From Symbiodinium natans (Eukaryota; Sar; Dinophyceae; Suessiales; Symbiodiniaceae), in NCBI GenBank assembly GCA_905221605.1, contig CAJNDS010001147.1:393012-457011 (forward strand): a stretch of 64,000 bases of DNA, read 5' to 3'. The position numbers and the translations under genes are program-made. Under the pieces are notes generated by a model that saw only the letters and a program-made list of their open reading frames with translations, did not search any database and was not told the origin of the DNA. This document shows positions 61,291 to 64,000 of this stretch, in pieces; the first letter of the stretch is position 1; every line of letters begins with the position of its first letter.

Positions 61291-61567
61291 ATAAAAGTCA
61301 GGACCGGCCCTGCTCCAGCGGAGCCGGCTTCGCCTGGGCCCGGTGGGCCTTTGTTCCACCGACAGCTGCAGCAGGCGCCCTCCGAAACTTGGTGGGGTTT
61401 TGGGGTTTACGGTTTAGGGAAGGGTATTCGGGTTCAATTTTGTTTGGTGGGCATATATAGGGCTGTGGCTCTTTCTTGCTATGTTCATTCATTTGCAAAG
61501 ATCATGACGTCTGGAGCACGACAAGCACATGTTCAGATTCCTGGACACAGAAACAACTCTTAGCAAA

Positions 61568-61625
61568 ATACCCTAAACCCCTAAACCCAACCCTGAAACC
61601 CTAAACCCTAAACCCTAAACCCAAA
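61568..61625. repeat. Short CCCTAAA array
   Basis: Seven or eight imperfect units. Confidence 0.88.
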
Positions 61626-62933
61626 ATTGTCGTAGGCCCTCGTGTCGCGGGGTCCACCTGACCTGGCAGGATGTATCCTTTGGAGGCACGTGGGCGAGTG
61701 ACTATTGCCTACAGCGCAGCCGACACGAGGCACAGTGGTGGCTGTTTTGTGGCTTTTGTTTTGTTTTTGTCTTTCTTCTAATTTTTTTTCGTCTCTCTCT
61801 CTCCTCTCTTCCCCGCTCGCTCGCTGTGCGGGAGCCACGACATGTCAAGCGGCTTCTCCAGCAGCTCGGGGTGCAGGTAGAGTCTCATCTGCACCCAACA
61901 TCTTCGATGCGGATGTTGACTCATCATAAATTTGCATCACAGTCACAGCAGCATTCTTGCGCTCAACCATGTCCCTTGTACGGCCTGGGCTTGATGTCTC
62001 TCTCTTTCTTCTTCGCTGTTGGCTAGTCCTGCCTCAACAAATCAACACACAAGTCAGCTTTTAAACCTAAACCCTAAACCCTTAAACCCTAAACCCCTAA
62101 ACCTTATTGAGGAGCTGAAGGGTGGAGCTAGCTCTCCCAGAGCAGGAGCCCGATGATCTGAGAAAATAGCTCCTTGTGAGACTGCACGTTTGCCACACAC
62201 CGGAGCACCACACACCTTTCTAGGAGGCCAAAGCCACCGTGACCACAAAGGAATCTTCTCCAAGCATCGCCTCTTTGCATTTTTGTTCAGGAGAGTGGTT
62301 TATCCTGCCGCCACAGACGGTGCTTTCTTTTCTCGGGGCCCATATACGCTCTTCCAAATGCATCACTGGTGACGGCCCGTGGAGCAGTTTGCATGGGGGT
62401 TGTTCAAACACTTTGAAAGTACGGCCCGGCATGCGCAATCATGTTGCAGAGGGCAAGGGTGCCCGTACAGACTCCTGTGCCGATGATGTACTGCACGATT
62501 TTCTGCGTCAAAAAACCCCCCCCCCCCCAAAAAAAAAAAAGGTCAGGATTCGCAGCGCAAGATCACAGCACGATGCATGCCGCATGGTTGCCGCGATCCC
62601 CCGCTTCTCATCATTTCCTCTTCTGTCACTTGTCACGTCGGGTCAGATCGTATCATGAGGCACAACTTGTATGACATTTTCGCACGACAATACGCATGTG
62701 TGTATGACAATGTGTGACTTGTCAGCTCGAGGTTCAAGTTGCGATGCGTTGTCGTGCGCTTCGGTGTCATGCTTTTTTGTCCTGCGTCGAGAAAATCCGC
62801 CTCTTTGCCAGTTTGGGCGTGGCTTCTTTCACCGAGGCCAATAAGGCCGGGGGCTAGAGCTGCGGGATCTGAACAGGCAGAAGCTTCCATCTGGGACTTT
62901 TTGTGCAAGTAGACTCTAAACTAAGCTTCCCTC
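61626..62933. other. Gene-free stretch
   Basis: No supported gene. Holds a small ccctaaa patch at 62,063-62,103 and a C10-A12 homopolymer junction at ~62,517-62,541. Confidence 0.45.
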
Positions 62934-63510
62934 AGCCCTAAGTCTGAATCCTAAGGCTCTAAGCCCAAAACCCACAACCCCAAACCGCAAAACGAGATCT
63001 AAACCCTAGACCCTAGACCCCAAGACCCCAAGACCCCAAGACCCCAAACCCTAAACCCTAAACCCTAAACCCTAAACCCTAAACCCCAAACCCCAAACCC
63101 TAAACCCTAAACTGCCCAAGGTGGGTGCCCTTGCGGTTGGGCTCCGCACCATGGCCGCCGGGCGCTCGTTCCTTCTTCCTTCCAGACCTGAGGGGTTTAG
63201 GGTTTCGGGTTTAGGGTTTAGGGTTTCGGGTTTAGGGTTTAGGGTTTAGGGTTCAGGGATGGGTTTAGGGTTTAGGGTTTAGGGTGTTAGGGTTCAGGGT
63301 TTAGGGCTTAGGGTTTGGATGGGTTTGGATGGGTTTAGCTGGGTTTAGCTGGGTTTTAGGGGTTTATGGTTTAGGAGGGTTTTAGGGTCTAGATGGGTTC
63401 TAGGGTTTAGATGGGTTTTCGAGTTTAGATGGGTTCTTAGGGTTTAGATGGGTTTTAGGGTTTTGGGGTTTAGATGGGTTTCATTTATGGTTTAGGGTTT
63501 TAGGGCTGCC
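62934..63510. repeat. Inverted pair of telomere-like arrays with GATGGGTTTAG variant
   Basis: CCCTAAA/CCCCAAG types at 62,934-63,112, ~80 bp unique, TTTAGGG at 63,191-63,320, then longer tagatgggtt(t/c) units to ~63,505. Confidence 0.9.
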
Positions 63511-63787
63511 TTCATCATGCATGTTGCATGCGGCCGGCCAAATCCGCCGACGCCGCCGAATAGGGCGAAGCTCCAAACCCTAAACCTTGCAAACGTTAAA
63601 AAGGGCTCCTTTGAACCCATGGGTTTCTGCCAAACCATGTGTTCCAACTCCTTTGCATGTACTTTGAAGCCCACATTATCTCCCTAAAAGGAGGAAGTCG
63701 GGTGAGAAACCCATGCAACCCTAAGCCCTAGCCAACAGGCCAATCATCTGACGAAAACCAAAAAACACGAGGGCAGAAGGTGTCGGC
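63511..63787. other. Unique spacer
   Basis: No gene recognised. Confidence 0.35.
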
Positions 63788-63945
63788 CGGAAACCCTAAA
63801 CCCTAAACCCTAAACCCTAAACCCTAAACCCTAAACCCTAAACCCTAAACCCTAAACCCTAAACCCTAAACCCTAAACCCTAAACCCTAAACCCTGAGCC
63901 GTAAGCCCTGAGCCCTAAACCCGAAACTCTAAGCCCTAAACCCTT
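63788..63945. repeat. CCCTAAA array
   Basis: About 15 perfect units, then CCCTGAG/CCGTAAG variants, close to the right end of the window. Confidence 0.95.
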
Positions 63946-64000
63946 GGGGCGATCCTAAACCTGCCCAGGCGGACGACTCCGAGGGTGATGAGGTAGTCTT

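Overview
The window looks like nuclear DNA of a dinoflagellate. The grounds are: three Ty1/copia-type LTR retrotransposons with glycine/lysine-rich nucleocapsids; many TTTAGGG/CCCTAAA arrays scattered inside unique sequence; a duplicated gene whose intron appears to start with GT in one copy and GC in the other (dinoflagellates tolerate GC donors); sense-strand matches to the 3' end of the dinoflagellate spliced leader inside two different LTRs; and an overwhelming load of repeats and broken genes. No species is named because nothing in the sequence decides it. No rRNA, convincing tRNA or CRISPR was found.

Layout. 0.2-9.5 kb: a complete copia element on the minus strand (element 1), with a very long pol frame that hides a second, better-looking 470-codon frame between protease and integrase. 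9.87-18.25 kb: a complete plus-strand copia element (element 2) with a perfect 5-bp target duplication, an intact 2238-codon gag-pol frame and a third, membrane-protein-like ORF before its 3' LTR. 18.85-19.68 kb: one intact ORF of unknown function. 20-26.8 kb: GC-rich decayed coding sequence, a hairpin-bearing 235-252 bp tandem repeat, a long AGC/GGC tract and a GC-rich minisatellite. 26.8-34.5 kb: a decayed LINE-type element on the minus strand, split by a young copia element (element 3, 27,565-33,411, identical LTRs, target duplication CTTAC) that lacks its integrase core.

36.1-42.8 kb: a direct duplication (offset 3528 bp) carrying a two-exon DEDD exonuclease gene and a small tryptophan-rich ORF. 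44.9-64 kb: essentially gene-poor, with telomere-like arrays in both orientations, a 184/194-bp satellite, a ~218-bp tandem repeat, short foldback elements and one frame-broken SABATH-type methyltransferase gene (53-54.1 kb).

How the parts relate. The three copia elements use the same primer-binding sequence (TGGTAGCGGAGC), which predicts priming by initiator tRNA-Met. Elements 1 and 2 share an extra C-terminal domain after RNase H with a methyltransferase-like look. Elements 2 and 3 share a different extra: a transmembrane segment followed by a small His/Cys, CGNC-(K/R)-P metal-site-like domain. Element 3 probably moved with integrase supplied in trans. The host-gene content is small: the exonuclease pair, the 276-aa ORF, the SABATH remnant and a few doubtful frames.
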